From: Haematobia irritans
Lineage: Eukaryota; Arthropoda; Insecta; Diptera; Muscidae
Length of the DNA stretch: 64,000 nt
NCBI RefSeq assembly: GCF_050003625.1
Contig: NC_134397.1
Span: 97,324,162-97,388,161, forward strand
Direction: 5' to 3'
The position numbers and the translations under genes were made by a program. Positions 1 to 10,047 of the stretch are shown here, piece after piece. The first letter of the stretch is position 1, and every line of letters starts with the position of its first letter. The notes beneath the pieces were generated by a model. That model was not told the origin of the DNA. It made no database searches and was given only the letters and a program-made list of their open reading frames with translations.

Positions 1-370
1 TAATTCTTAAGGCCGGTATAAATTGGCATTATCGCGTTAAAATGGCCATGTTTACCCTTTTACTTTTCTTTAATAATTTCTTTTAAAGAAAAAAAAACTT
101 TTGTTGCCTTGGATCTTTCCCCACCATTTTATAATACAATTTACCGGAAAAAGTTGTAATGTTATTCTGGTTTTGCCTCTAAAATGAGAAATAATTTTAG
201 CGTCATTACTCGAACTCAATGCCCGCTTTTATTTTCGAAAAAATCCGTCAACTCCTCTTGGACTACTCATTAATAAAGAGGAACTAATCTTTGTTTTTAT
301 AGATCTTACTGTTTAATTTTTCACTGTTTCCCCCTGTTTTCGTATTACTTTCACAACTCTAAAAAGAGTG
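1..370. other. AT-rich stretch, nothing recognised
   Basis: Low-complexity AT-rich sequence with no open frame or recognisable repeat. I see nothing to annotate here. Confidence 0.5.
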
Positions 371-862
371 CACTGAAAAAATATTGTCGTGAGGCCAAAG
401 AGTTCATGTCCTTAAAATAAGAATACAACTTTTGCTTAGCTAAGAAGACGCATTTCTCTAATATAAAGTTTTTTTCCATGTTCAAAGGTCGATACTTTCA
501 ATGAAGTCGTGTTGTCGTTATAATTAAGTGATTTGACTTAAAAATGGGTATCATAACATAAAAGAACAAATTTTTGGACTAAGGTCAACTTGACTTTAAT
601 AATTCAGAAAAATTCTTTAAAATTGATGAAACTGTCTTTAAATTTGTTGCATTTTTGCATCTTGACTACAAGGCAAAAATCATTAAAAAATAGTATTTGT
701 TTTTCAATACTTTGTTTTAAAGACATTTTTACTTGAAACATAGCATCATTTCTACTGGAAGTCTTGTTTTTAACGGATATTTTATAACATATGAAAAAAG
801 CTGAAAAAGCGATAAATTGAAATGTGCTTCGTAGAGTCAAGTACACAAACCCCCATTTAAAA
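371..862. repeat. Dispersed repeat R1, copy 1
   Basis: It begins CACTGAAAAAATATTGTCG and aligns with a second copy at 8347-8500 plus 9767-10047, with many scattered substitutions. About 95 bases here (roughly 515-610) have no counterpart in copy 2, where a mariner element sits at that point. No long coding frame is credible; the short minus-strand frame at 604-846 is AT-rich noise. It is probably a non-autonomous DNA element; CACTGAAAAA ends are common in TA-inserting insect elements. Its class is not proven. Confidence 0.6.
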
Positions 863-1140
863 AGAATTGTGTCTTAAAAGCATCCTTACTTGTATTCTCC
901 GCTTCTTTGGTTCGGAATCAATACCAAAATTGTTAAAGTGGAGACACAATCTTTGGAACCGGTCATGCTTTTTGTTCAGTGTATAGTGCCCTTTCGTTAG
1001 TTTTTATGAAGATCCCTTTAATAACCTTTGTTTGAATATTTTGACTTACTCGTCCTACGTTCCGATTTGTTTTGACGAAACAAAAAAATTGTGCCCGTAA
1101 TGCGAAAATGATAAACAAAACTCATGCTCTTTTTTCAAAT

Positions 1141-1655
1141 ATATTTTATCTTGGTTCCGAATGAATTTTCTCTCCGAATACTCGTTTTAATATTTTACTT
1201 AAGCATATACAATTTTTGGCGAAGTCTTATATCACAACATATGTATGTTTACTCATAATATGTAAATTTATACTTGTTTATATTCACACATAGTATTTTT
1301 CCTATATTTAATGAAATTTTCTTTGTGTATATATATTTGTAATGCGCCCATTGGTTACTTTCATTATTTTACTTCCAGCATACACTTTGTCTCTCTTTGT
1401 AAACACATATATGTTTATGGGCTATTTCTAAATTAATATATGTTTGCATCCAAGCATATTATATTTACAAACATTTTATGTCCCAAACATAATATGTTCT
1501 AACATATTAACATATATGTCCCAAACATATTATGCTAGTTTATGAACATTATATGTTTGCACTCAAAAATATTGTGTTTAAAAATTTGAGTTCCAAACAT
1601 ATAATGTTTATACCCAAACATATGAAAAACAGTCTTTTTCGTCCGTGCGCTTACA
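1141..1655. repeat. ATATGTTTG-family element, partial mosaic copy
   Basis: This stretch joins parts of the ATATGTTTG-rich family whose better copies lie at 6743-7674, 36743-37718, 41738-42507 and 54169-55277. Bases 1141-1320 match the 42017-42360 type. Bases 1395-1655 match the right half of the 6743 type, ending near the same CCGTG terminus. It is dense in CAAACATAT and ATATGTTTG motifs. The left terminus is not visible. Confidence 0.6.
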
Positions 1656-2032
1656 CATTTCGTACAATCGTTTATGTTAAGTCATTGCTATCTAATGAAC
1701 CTATATGTATTGAGGATATTGCAGTTCTTGATTATTTTCGTCAAACTGAGCATAGTAACATATTCATAATCCTAGCGGCTTCAATTCATAATATGGAATA
1801 CTTCTGTCTATTGTATAACTTAAATTCACTACTACAATTACTTTTTTTACGTAAAGCACAATTACTATTTATATTCTACACCACAGTTACTATTCATATA
1901 ATGTATTTTTTGCGCTATTTGTTTACTGCGTTTCTACAAATGGTTATGATACTTTCCGCCAGCAATAATCATGGTCATTCCAGAGATTCCACAAGAAATA
2001 TGGTAAACATTTTAGCACGACATAGAAATGGC

Positions 2033-2796
2033 GTGAAGATTTGGCACATTAATGCTCAGAGTGTGAGGAATAAAATAGACGAGTTACGCATTATTTTTGA
2101 GAACTCGGACATCGATGTGATCTGCATCTCAGAAACATGGCTCTCTGATAAGATGCCGGACAATTTCGTACGCTTGAATGGTTATAATATGTTTAGAAAC
2201 GATAGGCCAAGGCTTGGGGGTGGTGTTGCTATTTATGTTAAAGGACATTTGATATCGAGGCTTTGTATAAACATAGGAATGATGGTGCAATCGAATTCAC
2301 TGCCGTTGAGATTCAATCACTACGTGGAAAAGTATTTGTTGGTTGCCTCTATCGTCCACATGATACTATACCTTTTGGGGACTTTTTTGTTGAGCTGGTC
2401 ACGATTACGACAGCTTATAGCGATATCATAGTTACAGGGGATTTTAATTCGAACTTATTAACTGAGACACTTTTGGATTCAGAGATGTCGTCCTTGGGTC
2501 TTTATCCTGTTAATTCTGCGATTCCCACTCACCTCACGTCGACCTGTAGCACACTGCTCGATCTGTTTTTTGTCGATGACACTGATAAAGTATTACTATA
2601 CGTCCAATTATCGTCTTCATGTTTTTCAAGACATGACCTTCTATTCATGACTTATGACTTTGACATTGCTCGGGATAGTCGACAGTTCTCATATAGGGAT
2701 TTTAGGGGCTTGGGTCAGTCCCTACTGTTGCATAATTTAATGGAGATTGACTGGGGATGCATGTATACTTATTTAACGGTGGATGAATTTCTTTAG
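2033..2796 (+). pseudogene. LINE endonuclease domain (broken)
   Basis: APE-type endonuclease, which nicks the target DNA in target-primed reverse transcription. The first half is read in one frame up to about 2270 (KIWHINAQSVRNK, VICISETWLS, RLGGGVAIYVKG). The second half is read from 2263 in another frame (VEIQSLRGKVFVGCLYRPH, DIIVTGDFNSNL). A single frameshift separates them. The domain ends at a stop at 2796 before the RT starts, so the copy is dead. Confidence 0.75.
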
Positions 2797-2974
2797 TGAA
2801 AATATAAAATATCTCTACGACAGTTGTGTACCTGTCCGAACGAGGAGTTTCGATTATCATGGAAAGTAATACGGGATATAGGAATTGGAAAATCCGCCAT
2901 TAAGTCTGAGTCTTCCATTGATATTAACGCTTTGAATGAGTCTTTTGTAAATATACCTACGGGCAAAATCAATC

Positions 2975-3676
2975 ATGATTTTTATAACAATATGGGCGTC
3001 CAGTTTTAGATTTCGGTCCATTGAAGGAGTTCAATGTTCGATAGATGATACGCTTGATCACTCGCTTTTGTGCTACAAACTAGGGAATATTTATGGGTTT
3101 TCTTCTAGTTCGGTCCGTCTATTGCTCACGTATCTAAATGGTCGGACACAGTCTGTTCATAGTGGTGCAAGTATCTCCAATGTACTTCGTTGCTGCAAGG
3201 GAGTGCCGCAGGGATCCGTTCTTGGTCCATTGCTGTTTCCATTATACACAAATGATCTCCTTCGTTTTCTACCTATATGTAATATCCACATGTATGCAGA
3301 CGATGTCCAAATTTACCTAAGTAGTGATTTGGGGACACTTAAGGAGAATATGGACAGACTTAATAATAATTTGGCCATCATCCAGGATTGGGTGACGGCG
3401 AATGGTCTATTTCTGAATCCGGCGAAAACGAAATGCTTACTCTTATACAGACGTGGTTTTAACATTCGACTATGCTCTGATATTGTACTCAACGGTCAGA
3501 AAATTTGTATTGTGGATTCTGCGAAGAGCCTTGGGATTACTTTGAATAGTTCGTTGACCTGGACGAATCATATTAATACGGTGATAGGGCAAACATACAA
3601 CAAATTAAGGACTCTGTGGTATACACAGCATCTTACTCCTCGTAGTATACGTTCACTCTTAGCGAAGAGTGTTTAA
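2975..3676 (+). pseudogene. LINE reverse transcriptase fragment
   Basis: A 233-residue frame covering the RT fingers and palm. Visible motifs are [26 protein letters not shown] (catalytic aspartates), [10 protein letters not shown] and [12 protein letters not shown]. The N-terminal RT blocks 0-2 are missing, and the frame ends at 3676 before a complete thumb. Homologous sequence seems to continue out of frame to about 3920. Confidence 0.8.
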
Positions 3677-4499
3677 TAAGGTTTGCTATATGGTTGCGAA
3701 CTCTTTGCTAGATGCGATGCTTAAAACAAGTGGAAATTTAATATTGTTTACAATAACATCAGATATGTCTATAATCTTCGTCGGTTTCAACACGTTTCTC
3801 CATATCTTAATCATTTATATGGTATGCCATTTGACAAATTTTTATCTTGCCGTACAATATTGTTTCTACATAGGATCATATATACGCAACAACCACCATA
3901 TATTTATGATAGCCTGAGATTTGCGAGATCTAATCGAGGGAATAGATTGGTACGGATGCGACACTCTCTCTCTCTCTCTTACAAAAAATAAGCAACGCAG
4001 AGAATTTTAAGAGCGGTCTTTTTGATTTCTACCGCACATTATAACATAACATAACTTATTTAAATTTTCCATTTGTTTTATTTCTAAATATTAAATTTGT
4101 TTATAATCAAATTTTATACATTTTAATTTCCAATTAAAAACTCAAATTTGTTTATTTAATCATTTTGGTTTTTCACTACCTATGTTTAATGTATTCATAC
4201 TTGTTTAATTAATTATAGTATAATTAGGATTTCTATTTTGTATTATATAAATCTTGTACTGTAAATATAAGACCTAAGTCTTGTTGTACAAGACCAATAA
4301 ATGTTAAACAGACAAACAAAAAAATGCTAAATCTATTCTATAAAAATTGCGAATTTTTGGAAATATTTGAGGTCAAAAGTTTCGAACAATCCATTAAAAA
4401 TCATAAATAATTATAAAAAATTGTTTTTTTTTTTTTGTTTTGTTTGGCTAAATATCACATTTTTTAAATTTACATCCAAAACACTGAATTCGGATCACG

Positions 4500-4965
4500 C
4501 CTTAAGAAGTGAAGCAAACGCAGTGCAACGGCTGTGGAAATGGTATAAGCCTATGTGCCAATTTTTCATCACTTTCGGATCCAAAAAGCACATTTTCACT
4601 ACTTTTTTGGCGACGCTGTTTTTGCTGGGATTCTATGGACATCAGCGATCTCCCTAATCTTAAACTCTCTTGAGGTATTGTACTTCTCAACTCATTTTTA
4701 ATTCTTTTTAGTTTCCCCACTGCAGTTAGTAACCATCATACTTAAAAAAAATCTCATTGCGATTTCTACATTTGGAAATGCGTCGTCAATGTTGTATTCT
4801 TTGAAGAGTTGATATATTTTTAACATAGAATTAGTTCCCTCATTTTCACTGTCCACAATTTTCAAGTGTTCTGTTAAATGCAAACATTCCATTTCCAACT
4901 CTTTCTCATTAACATCTTCATAATAAAATTCAGCAATCTGGCAGGAGCTAGGGGGCCCTTATTTA
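4500..4965 (-). pseudogene. hAT transposase C-terminal (dimerisation) fragment
   Basis: Two minus-strand frames (4698-4965, then 4502-4720) together read as the end of a hAT-family transposase of the zinc-finger-MYM-like, DUF4371-linked type. Recognisable parts are AFPNVEIAMRFFLSMMV, TNCSGE, KLKRIKNELRST and LMSIES. A frameshift lies near 4700, just after NCSGE. No terminal inverted repeats or N-terminal domains are visible. It lies upstream of and antisense to the tudor exons. It is a relic. Confidence 0.65.
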
Positions 4966-5098
4966 TCGCGGGGCCCTGATTACGTGCTCAGTGTGCCCTG
5001 TGGGAAAGACGGGTGTGTGTATGCTATAGATGATGAATTTGAATTCCCTGATTAAATAAGACTATGTTAACACAGACAAATTTATAATCCTTTTTTAG

Positions 5099-5218
5099 AA
5101 AAACGTTGCCACGGTTAAATCTGAGGAACAAATTCCCGGGAATTATTTTCAAGTAGGTGAGATACTTATGGTTAATATGATCTATGCCATAGGTCCGCAA
5201 GAATTCTACGTCATTAAG
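5099..5218 (+). CDS. Tudor-domain protein, internal exon
   Basis: A 40-codon phase-0 exon bounded by an acceptor (pyrimidine run then AG at 5097-5098) and a GTAAGT donor at 5219. It reads through EILMVNMIYAIGPQEFYVIK, the typical first strand of an extended tudor (staphylococcal-nuclease-like) domain, where a P-x-x-FY-V motif is usual. It joins in frame to the next exon across a 58-bp intron. Upstream exons were not found; they may lie before the window or before the LINE and hAT relics. Confidence 0.75.
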
Positions 5219-5276
5219 GTAAGTATGGGTAGTGAACGAAATCCATTACATAAAACTACGACGCTTTAATTTTTAG

Positions 5277-6708
5277 GAAGATTGGGTTCAAGACAAAGCC
5301 AAATTTATTCACGATATGAATGACTTTTATGGCCCAGAGAAAGCAAATCATCAGTACATCTATTTAGGTGCGGTCAACATGTGCTGTACTGTTTTTCGCG
5401 AGGGAAAATGGCATAGAGGCGTCATTGAAGAGATTAAAGACCGAGGAACACTAATCATACGCTTGGCTGACGAAGGAAGGCGTCTTCATCTAAATTGGCG
5501 TGAGATTTTTGTACTCGCAGATGAATTTCGTAGAAAACGAGAATTTTCTATACGATGTACTTTGGCCGACATTGTACCCAAGCAGGAAAATTCTTATGTA
5601 TATACTAAAGTAGCCATCGAAGACTTCACTCAAATGGCTGCGAATCCTTGTTTAAGGATGGAAATTCAAAATATTAATAAGAACGAAAATCTAGTTGTGT
5701 TATATGTAAGCAAAAAGAACATGGACGTTAATATTGGTGCTACGTTGGTGAGAAACAACCATGGTGTTTCGACTGGTGAATCCACACAAACAGTCGAATG
5801 CATTAAGTATCCAAATGCCAAATTACCACTACAACAGGCAGATGATGAACTTTCAAGATGTGATCCTTTATCATTAGCCAATTCGAAATCATCTAAAGAT
5901 CAAGAAAAAATATTCGTAAACCGTTCCATGATTATCGTAACACACATTGTTGATCCTGGAGAGTTTTATATTCAATTAGCGGAACTAACCAAAGGTACCA
6001 TTGAATTCCACTCCAAAATCCAAGAGACTCAAAATCAGAAATACTGTGTTTCCGGCAATTGCTTGGAACTGCCGTGCCCAGAGTTTCCACGATGGATTGT
6101 GGGTAGTCACTGTCTGGTATATAGCAAATACGACGCATCACCAGTTCCAACGCTCCAACATAAGAGTTGTGAATGGTATCGTGGCATAATAACAGATATA
6201 ACCCAAGATATCGGTACCGCACCTACTTATTCTGTATTTTTACGCGACATTGGAGCAACTATACGTTCTATAGCAAAACACCAACTATTTCCGATTGACT
6301 CCCAGCTAGATCGCGTGACAAATGCTGTATATTGCTGTCATTTAGCTGGCATTGGTCCCGCGGGTGGTGTGAAATCATGGTCGCAATCAGCAATCGACAG
6401 CTTCAATTTTTGGTTATTGCAATTTGAGTCTTTATCGGTTTCATTAAGAGGAAAAAAGTCTAGTGAAATGAGATCCCTACCCGTTGTGTTGTGGGGTTCT
6501 ACAACAGTAACTTCAGACCCGTTAGCTCCATGTATGACAAAATACTCCAGTTTCAGCCGTTATTTGGTTGAAAAGGGTTTGGCTTATAACGCTGAAGCCA
6601 TAGATATGACAGAAGAATTCGACAAAATCGAAGAGATGGAGCTCAAAGAAGGAGAAATTACCTTGAAACAATGGTTTAAATCAATCGATGATGACGTTAT
6701 GTTAAGTG
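5277..6708 (+). CDS. Tudor-domain protein, large internal exon
   Basis: This exon has 477 codons plus one base. It follows the acceptor AG at 5275-5276 and ends at the donor GTAAGT (6709). It starts EDWVQDKAKFIHDMND and completes tudor domain 1 (CCTVFREGKWHRGVI, LADEGRRLHL). It then carries tudor domain 2: MIIVTHIVDPGEFYIQL, HCLVYSKYDA, EWYRGIITDI, VFLRDIGATIRSIAKHQ. Such aromatic-cage domains bind symmetrically dimethylated arginines, typically on Piwi proteins, in germline nuage. The family is probably RNF17/TDRD-like (Drosophila qin, CG9684 or CG9925 class), but I cannot assign an ortholog. The open frame runs to 6767, but the strong donor and the matching downstream exon show the exon ends at 6708. 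Confidence 0.8.
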
Positions 6709-6742
6709 GTAAGTCTATCTCATGCATGCATATACCTCTATA

Positions 6743-7674
6743 CACCCTCACAAAAAATCGCTTCTGAAACATATACTCCCAAACATATTTTGCTTCAAGC
6801 ATATACATTTTTGGCTATTGCCCAAACATTTATATGTTTGATCTCTACCAATATATAATATGTTTGAAAGCATATTGGTCTAAACAATATATGTTTGGGT
6901 AGTCTAAGTTCCAAACATTTTGTATTTTTGCATCCAAATTCAATAATGTTGTCTTCCAAAAAACAATATGTTATTATGTGACCATATAATATGTTTGGAA
7001 GCATTTTGCACCCAAAAATATTATATGCTTAAAAAAAATTCTCCCAAACAATATTGTGCTCAAAATTTTATTTATTTATTTATATATTTACAATCATAAT
7101 GAATTATGAAAATAAACAGGTAATATAGGTGCTAACAACATAGGTTTTCGACCTGAATGCTCAAAAATTTGTTTCTGCCCAATTGTATATTCCCCGACAT
7201 CTTTCTCACTTCCACGAGATTTTTTAGTTCTTAGCACCTTTTTCTGTAATACAAACATTGTAGAAGAAATTATTCAATTTTATGATTTTTTTTTATTTTT
7301 AATTTTACCTTTTCCCGGACGGGGAGAAGTAGCTGATCAATTGCCCAAGGAAAAATAAAATGTTAATTTTGTAATAACAAGCAACAACCACCAACTTAAT
7401 TCAATATCGCTCCCTGTTAAATAGCGCTCCAAGCTACTAAACACATATATGTTTATAGGCTATTTCTAAATTAATATATGTTTGCATCCAAGCATATTAT
7501 ATTTACAAACATTTTATGTCCCAAACATAATATGTTCTAACATATTAACAAACATGTTATGCTAGTTTATGAACATTATATGCTTGCACTCAAAAATATT
7601 GTGTTTAAAAATCTGTGTTCCAAACATATAATGTTTATAGCCAAACATATGAAAAACAGTCTTTTTCATCCGTG
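6743..7674. mobile_element. ATATGTTTG element, copy A (TA-flanked)
   Basis: 932 bp, starting CACCCTCACAAAAAATCGC and ending TTTTTCATCCGTG, flanked by TA on both sides (6741-6742, 7675-7676). It is near-identical to copy B (36743-37718). It is packed with dispersed CAAACATAT/ATATGTTTG words, like an array of subterminal protein-binding sites, and has no coding frame. About 40 bp present in copy B at 37318-37360, including a tRNA-type B box, are missing here. It sits 34 bp inside the giant tudor intron. Probably a non-autonomous TA-specific (Tc1/mariner-like) element; only the outer CAC of the ends is clearly inverted. Confidence 0.7.
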
Positions 7675-7676
7675 TA

Positions 7677-8083
7677 GGTAAGACTTGTTAATTTAAAGTT
7701 CGCGTGCAAATCCATTCGTTTCATGTGTCGTTCGTACGAACTACAATGCACCACAATACACAGTCGCATACTGCCTTGATTCTTGAGTAAAGTGAGTAAA
7801 ATAAAATACGTAAATTCAAGAAAATTTATTAGACATAAATACTTTTTTTCTGTGTTATAATACAATTTCGTATTTTGAGGAAAAAATTGAAATCAGAATT
7901 TTTAAAAATGCAAGAGTGTCGACTCATTTGAGTTAAATTTAAAAATTTTATGAAATTTTGAACTACCCCACCCTCAAAAAATCACTTCTGTAATATATAT
8001 TCCCAAACACATTTTGCTTCAAGCGACTACATTTTTTGGTATTTTTCTATCCAAATGCAATAATGTTGTTTTCCCAAAAACAC
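7677..8083. other. Intron sequence with a fragment of ATATGTTTG left end
   Basis: Mostly unrecognised AT-rich intron. From about 7967 to 8080 it resembles the left end of the ATATGTTTG family (CACCCTCAAAAAATCACTTC, CCAAACACATTTTGCTTCAA) and is then cut off by repeat R2. Confidence 0.5.
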
Positions 8084-8346
8084 ACTCAAAAAAAAGTGAA
8101 CTCACTATTTCACTAAAGCCAATTTAACTTTATTTTAGTTCATGAAGTTATTTTATTTGGAGAAAGTTTCATTTACTCTAATAATTTTTTGCTTACGTTA
8201 GTTAAATGAACTAAAAGACGGGAAAAAATTATACACATATTAAGTATAGGGATTTACTAAATTCGTATTTCTCATAAAATAGTTCATTATTTCTTCAAAT
8301 TTGTAAATTTTACTACAAAAGCGTCCATCATGAACTTCGTATGTCA
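8084..8346. repeat. Dispersed repeat R2, copy 1
   Basis: About 263 bp starting near CACTCAAAAAAAAGTGAACTC, closely matched by 58343-58607 in the same orientation. It is directly abutted by repeat R1. Noncoding; probably a miniature element, ends not confirmed. Confidence 0.6.
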
Positions 8347-8502
8347 CACTGAAAAAAATATTGTCGTGGGGTCAAAGATTTCATGTCTTTAAAATACGAA
8401 TGCAAATTTTGCTTAGCATAGAAGACGCATTTCTCTAGTATAAAGTTTTTTTCTTTGACCAAAGGTCGATAAACTATTCAATGAAGTCGTATTGTCCTTA
8501 TA

Positions 8503-9766
8503 AAGGGTGATACGGTCAAAATTTGGTCAATATAAACTTGACGTATTTCCTTCAATTTTGCATTTAAAAAAAAAACCTCATTTTGAAGGTGTGTGTGTAG
8601 AATGTTGCTCCTATTTTGATTTTGGAATTCACTCTTCAGTTGTCAAAATGCCGTCCAATCAAGAAGAGCAGCGTATTAAAATTTTGCTCGCGCATCGCGA
8701 AAATCCGAGCTACTCGCACGCAAAGCTGGCAAAATCGCTAAAAGTTGCCAAATCAACCGTTACAAATGTAATTAAAGTGTTTGGGGAACGTTTGTCGACA
8801 GCCAGGAAGTCTGGATCGGGGGGAAATCGAAAACCGGTAGCCGCTGAGACGACAAAGAGAGTTGCCGGTAGTTTCAAGCGAAACCCTAACCTCTCTCTCC
8901 GAGATGCCGCAAATAAGCTGGGTGTATCGTCTACAACCGTGCATAGAGCCAAAAAACGAGCCGGACTATCGACTTACAAGAAGGTAGTGACTCCAAATCG
9001 CGATGATAAACAAAATACGACGGCCAAAGCGCGATCCCGGAGGCTGTACACGACGATGCTGACGAAGTTTGACTGCGTGGTAATGGACGACGAAACCTAC
9101 GTCAAAGCCGACTACAAGCAGCTTCCAGGACAGGAGTTTTCTACGGCAAAAGGAACGGGAAAGGTAGCAGATATTTTCAAGCACATAAAACTGTCAAAGT
9201 TCGCAAAGAAATATCTGGTCTGGCAAGCCATCTGTACCTGTGGCTTGAAAAGCAGCATTTTCATAGCTTCCGGGACTGTCAACCAAGTGAAAAGAGTGTT
9301 TGAATAAACGTCTGCTGCCTTTCCTGAAGAAACACGGTTGTTCCGTACTGTTTTGGCCGAATTTGGCATCTTGCCATTACGGTAAAAAGCCCATGGAGTG
9401 GTACGCCGCCAACAACGTGCAGGTGGTTCCCAAGGACAAGAACCTTCCCAACACGCCAGAGCTCCGCCCAATTGAGAAATACTGGGCTATTGTCAAGCGG
9501 AACCTAAAGAAGACCAAAAAAACTGCTAAGGACGAGCAGCAGTTCAACGCAAACTGGCTTTCTGCGGCGAAGAAGGTGGACAAGGTGGCTGTACAAAATC
9601 TGATGGCAGGTGTCAAGCGTGAGGCCCGGCAATTCGGATTTGGAAAACCGAAAGCCTAACTGAATATTTTTCCTGAATTTTATACTAATTGAACTTGAAA
9701 AAGAAATTTAATTTTTTAAATAAACGATTTCACCGATTTACACGCGTTTTCCCTTGACCAAATTTT
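8503..9766 (+). mobile_element. Tc1/mariner element, DD37E type, defective
   Basis: The left terminal repeat AAGGGTGATACGGTCAAAA is present after TA. On the right only TTGACCAAATTTT, the inner part of the inverted repeat, survives; the outer 14 or so bases are lost. It encodes a transposase with paired helix-turn-helix and a DDE domain. Spacing between the second and third catalytic residues is 37, as in the ITmD37E group known from mosquitoes and other flies. Confidence 0.8.
8648..9659 (+). pseudogene. DD37E transposase pseudogene
   Basis: The start is the ATG at 8648 (MPSNQEEQRIKILLAH), preferred because it opens the helix-turn-helix region (AKLAKSLKVAKSTVTNVIK; LRDAANKLGVSSTTVHRAK). The first catalytic Asp is in VVMDDETYV. 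The frame shifts near 9285-9300, apparently through a small deletion, and continues in another frame from NKRLLPFLKKHG. The second catalytic Asp is replaced by Asn (WPNLASCHY instead of the usual WPD). The Glu is in RPIEKYW. The frameshift and the catalytic substitution make it inactive. Confidence 0.85.
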
Positions 9767-10047
9767 TAAATTTAATGAAATTGTCTTTAAATTTGTGGTC
9801 TTTTTGCATCTTGACTACAAAGCAAAAAATCGTTCAAATATAGGACATGTTTTTCAACACTTTATTTTAAAGACGTTTTTTACTTGAAACACAGCATAAT
9901 TTCTACTAGAAGTCGAGTCTTAATTTGGAAAATAAAGTCGTCGTTAACTTGTTTTTATAGGGCTTTGATAGCATATGAAGAAAAAAATCTGAAAAAGCGA
10001 AAAATTAAAATTTGCTTCCTAGAAGCAAGTACACAAAACCCGATTTT

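Larger units (their letters stand above)
1656..4318 (+). mobile_element. CR1/Jockey-group non-LTR retrotransposon, decayed
   Basis: A LINE with an apurinic-endonuclease domain (about 2030-2790) followed by reverse transcriptase (about 3010-3670). The endonuclease shows HINAQSVRNK, ISETWL, CLYRPHD and TGDFNS. The RT shows [13 protein letters not shown] and the catalytic YADDVQIY. The frame is broken: it shifts near 2263, stops near 2796, and has lost sequence between the two domains (2796-3010). After the RT, coding similarity fades, then comes a CT run (3962-3981) and an AATAAA-type signal at 4300, with the end near 4318. The clade is uncertain; CR1 or Kiri-like seems most likely from the RT motifs. 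Confidence 0.75.
8347..10047. repeat. Dispersed repeat R1, copy 2, split by a mariner
   Basis: The two halves (8347-8500 and 9767-10047) match copy 1 (371-862). A DD37E mariner lies between them. Roughly 95 bp of R1 present in copy 1 are missing at the right junction. The right half ends at the 5' breakpoint of LOA copy a. Confidence 0.65.

Noticed and set aside
604..846. 80-codon minus-strand frame in repeat R1
   Set aside because: AT-rich with no motif, and not conserved as a frame in R1 copy 2.
5932..6222. Minus-strand frames under the tudor exon
   Set aside because: Shadows of the tudor coding frame, which has domain motifs and splice sites.
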